This document shows, in pieces, positions 60,959 to 64,000 of a stretch of DNA of 64,000 bases (positions within the stretch are counted from its first letter, which is position 1; each line of letters begins with the position of its first letter). The stretch lies in assembly GCA_004123355.1 (NCBI GenBank), contig SCHM01000001.1, forward strand, positions 2,968,001 through 3,032,000. The letters are read 5' to 3'. Origin of the DNA: Amphirosellinia nigrospora. Lineage: Eukaryota; Ascomycota; Sordariomycetes; Xylariales; Xylariaceae. The position numbers were made by a program, and so were the translations under genes. Under the pieces are notes generated by a model. The model saw nothing but the letters and a program-made list of their open reading frames with translations, did no database searches and was not told the DNA's origin.

Positions 60959-63900
60959 ACTACTAGTCCTGGAGAGCTCACGAGCATATGCTGCAATCTC
61001 AATTTCGCACGCATTCATACATGTCGTTGCAGTTTGAGTTCTGGCCACCTCGCAGCCACTAATTGACGGCGAGAACTAAGAGCAGAACGAAAGGGTTTAA
61101 CAAACATGAGGAGATAAACGACAGTAAATAGACGACCACCTTTACCGTCAGGCAGTGCTCGATCTCATAAGCTGTACCGAAAGAAACAAAAAATAATCCA
61201 GAAGAAAAAAAAGACTTACATCTTCTTCCCATATCTTTTTTGCGGCTTAGAGCTGGATAACTGTCTACTACATCGACTATTATTTCCACCGGAACGATGA
61301 ACAGAAGACCATTGAATTCTCTCAATTTCTCATCGGTTGTGCTTTATATATCCCTTTACCAGGTTTCGTGCCAGCACGATAGTACCTCCATGGATCTGAA
61401 ACTGGAACCGCAACGGGACTCGCGATGAACAGGTATGCCAGGTTTCCCGGGAAAAGAGAGGGTTAACTAACACCTCCCATGGCGTCTAGACGCACAAGTT
61501 TTGACAGATGCTACGCTAATAGCTCCTATTTCCTAACCGAAAAATGAATTAAGATTTCTTTTCGTATCCCTCGATATTCCAGGCAAGATCGCTTTGGTCA
61601 GCTGGTCCGGAAATAACCTTTCGCATTTCTCGCTTGGTATTACTCAATAACAAGCTTGAGGCGTAAAAAGAAGGAAAACACGCAACCCGACAACCGATTC
61701 ATATTTTGATGAAAAAAAGGTCCTAGAAGATCCATACGATGAAGGAGAAAACGATGGATGGAAACCATGGTCAACATCTATGGTGGTAGTTGCAAGAAGA
61801 AACTATGAGGGAAGGGAGGAAAGACGTAGATAGATGAGACAACTTGTCCCTTGCCTAGTATGGTCATCCACAGAATGGAAGATACTCGATGCTTTACGTT
61901 CTCATGCCTAGTCTTGAATGTAAAAAGTGATGACCTTCCTTGTAATTCCTCCATGACTTTTAGGCGGAAAGTGTGATTTGATTTCTTACCAATAGCTTTT
62001 TGCTCTGGTCCTAACTATAAGTACGCACATAAGCAACCAGAAAATCCAAGTTGCCCGGCTTGATAATGTTTTTTTTCTTATTCTTACCGTTTATCGGTGT
62101 AACTATTAGCATAACACTACTACTATTCTCCAGCATTGCGCGTCTCTAGGCTCGCCCGATTACACTCGTTTTTGCGAGTATTACAGCAAGACGAATAGCG
62201 ACGGGATCCACCTGTACGCAGTAAGTAGTTGACCTGAGAGGTGTGAGATTATCATCCATGGGGCCAAAAAGCGTTCGCACTCTTCCGTGCCGCCCTGAAT
62301 CTAGACATCAACAGCGTGTTGTAGGGACAGCCTCGTGTTTTTGGGTCCCAGCGCCCGATATATCTCTATCTTCTCCTCCACCCCGTCCTTGATTCTTCCT
62401 ATCATCGATTTTCGAGGGCCACGTTGTGGAGAGGTAGCAGGTACAAGAGCGCGGCTTGGCTCGGCCATGCAGGAAAACGGGCGTTAGTGGCCTCCATCTG
62501 TTCCCGAATCTGACTTATCAAAAAAAAATCCCCAGTGATGTGTCAACACCGGTCCCCGGGATCCAGGGAGGGAGGCGCAGGATAACTGGCTGTTGGTGTT
62601 CTGTTTGCTCCATTATTGATACCCACTGGATCCGGCTTCCCGGTAAATACGTTGTATCCGTGCATATGTCGGTCTCGTTTCTGATGGCCCTCTCTCCGCC
62701 CTATCATACATCGGTACGTGGTTAATGCTTCGAGAATAAGTGGTAATAGTGGCTACCAATCTATAATGCGCGCTATGACGCCCGAGATACCAGGTCCCGT
62801 GATTGTATGATCCCCGGTGCTTCTGTAGTCATATGATATCACATCTCTCTTGTCTTGCTCCCGTAGGAGGACAACTCTCCATGCAGCAGTCCAGGCGCGA
62901 TTCCCGAGAAACAAATCCACACAGGGATAGCCAGTCTCCCCCCGCGCGTGATCTTGGTACATGCTTGGGTCAGCCATTATGCTTGCTCTCCCGCCTTGAC
63001 AATCCTCACCACATGCCTACCTAATATTGGCCACGGAGGCTGTAGTGCAGAGCGTGAAAATGACTCGCTCTCCTTTCTTATCTAGCTCGATTTCGTCCTA
63101 CCGCCCCGGAATCCCTCTATGGTTGGCGGATTGTGTACCTCCCTTATTTGGTACTACGCTCCTAGGCTGACAAGTTGATCGGTCTGTTAGACCACTCCGT
63201 TTGTTTAGTGATAAGAGACGCCCATCTTATCCGAGCCTATAAGACGAACGTAACACGAGACCGACGTGGCAAAGGGAGACGAGTGAGTGAATTCCAAGGC
63301 TTCAACGGCATCGTACGGTCAAAGCCTTCCCATGTCATGCCCTTGCTTTGAATGGCTGGATAGAAACGGTCAGGAGTCAACCGTGTGGGCCCTTCAATCT
63401 GCCCCATCCAGCATGTAGTGCGTAGCGACCCTGCGGTGCACCTCTACATCTATATCTGCCAAATATTCTGGAACCTGAAGGGTATGGAGTCGTGACATGG
63501 GCTCGAACATGGGACATGCATGATGGATTGTGCTTGTGAATCATGTCAGGTCATGAGCACCATTGTACCCCCCATACAACGCACCTGCGTACGTACTTAC
63601 TTACTTGACTACTGATGTATAGGGTAAACAGGGCTACACGAGGTGCACACATTGTAGCCTCGGCCAAGATTCGTGTTGGATCTGATAAGGTTGTGATCAT
63701 CATCGATTGCCCTTACATACCCACTCTTTCATTTTTGTCCTCTTTCCCTTTACGCCGTTGATTAAAACTCATAAAAAATGAAATACAAGATCCAGGACAG
63801 CAAAATGAAAACATAAGCTTAAATAAAAGATTGTTGCTACTCCAAGTGTGAATTCAAAAGCTATTAGAAATTCAGCCCGACGCAGCATATTGAACCCAAG

Positions 63901-64000
63901 CACGATAGCAATATCCATATTTCTTGTTCTAAGAAGCATTAACAAATTATTGGCTGCTATTCACCTGCAACCTTGCGATTTTACGGGTGGCGAAAGCCAA
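60959..64000. other. Right-end region without a recognisable gene
   Basis: About 3 kb to the window edge contains only short frames with no family resemblance. Long A/T runs and a 62.5-62.7 kb open frame were inspected and not accepted. It may hold the upstream region of a gene beyond the right edge. Confidence 0.5.

Noticed and set aside
61059-61325. Minus-strand open frame with hydrophobic stretches
   Set aside because: No family resemblance, no splice context, AT-rich surroundings; probably chance.

Overview
The window is nuclear DNA of a filamentous ascomycete (Pezizomycotina), most likely a Sordariomycete. The reasons are short introns of about 45-70 bp with GTRNGT donors, CTAAC/CTGAC-type branch sites and YAG acceptors, moderately dense genes on both strands, and gene families in their filamentous-fungal form (Pbn1, DUF5321, Zn2Cys6 regulator, Mmt-type CDF, DDI2-like hydratase). 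The genus cannot be told from this sequence alone. I see no rRNA, convincing tRNA, CRISPR array, intact transposon or secondary-metabolite backbone gene.

Layout. 1-743: 5' part of a secreted HD-domain (cyanamide hydratase-like) gene running off the left edge. 2306-5080: Hsp104 disaggregase (minus). 5953-6955: mitochondrial ribosomal/recombination protein mL67/Mhr1 (plus). 7181-14626: four minus-strand genes, namely a sulfotransferase-like P-loop protein, a membrane-anchored prolyl-4-hydroxylase-like 2OG-Fe(II) oxygenase, Pbn1 (GPI anchor synthesis) and a small dimeric alpha/beta-barrel protein. 15674-18686: RING protein with RGG and Arg/Asp-Ser repeats. 19636-20482: Rab5 GTPase, divergent from Kri1 (21070-23030). 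24437-27856: Zn2Cys6 transcription factor. 27857-33684: 5.8 kb without a recognisable gene. 33685-40060: separase, divergent from a DUF5321 mitochondrial protein (40591-41202). 41272-42533: sirtuin. 43529-45179: Mmt-type metal transporter. 45986-47951: D-xylulokinase with a candidate XlnR site upstream. 48750-49927: HSL-type esterase. 52393-53514: NC2alpha/Bur6-like histone-fold protein. 54788-57930: PI 4-kinase Pik1. 59430-60958: unrecognised fungal gene. The rest appears non-coding.

Most genes are conserved single-copy housekeeping functions (protein disaggregation, mitochondrial translation, ribosome biogenesis, endosome traffic, sister-chromatid separation, lipid signalling) with no shared pathway. 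The more accessory-looking stretch is 7-15 kb.

The most important caveat is that many conserved genes, including ones expected to be essential, are interrupted by single-base frame breaks, often one missing base in a short run of G or C. This looks like uncorrected assembly error rather than widespread pseudogenes. It affects how every gene model here should be read. I did not find a convincing new biological system; the best follow-ups are the frame breaks, the unrecognised gene at 59.4-61 kb, the xylulokinase promoter and the dispersed TACCTAGGTA palindromes.
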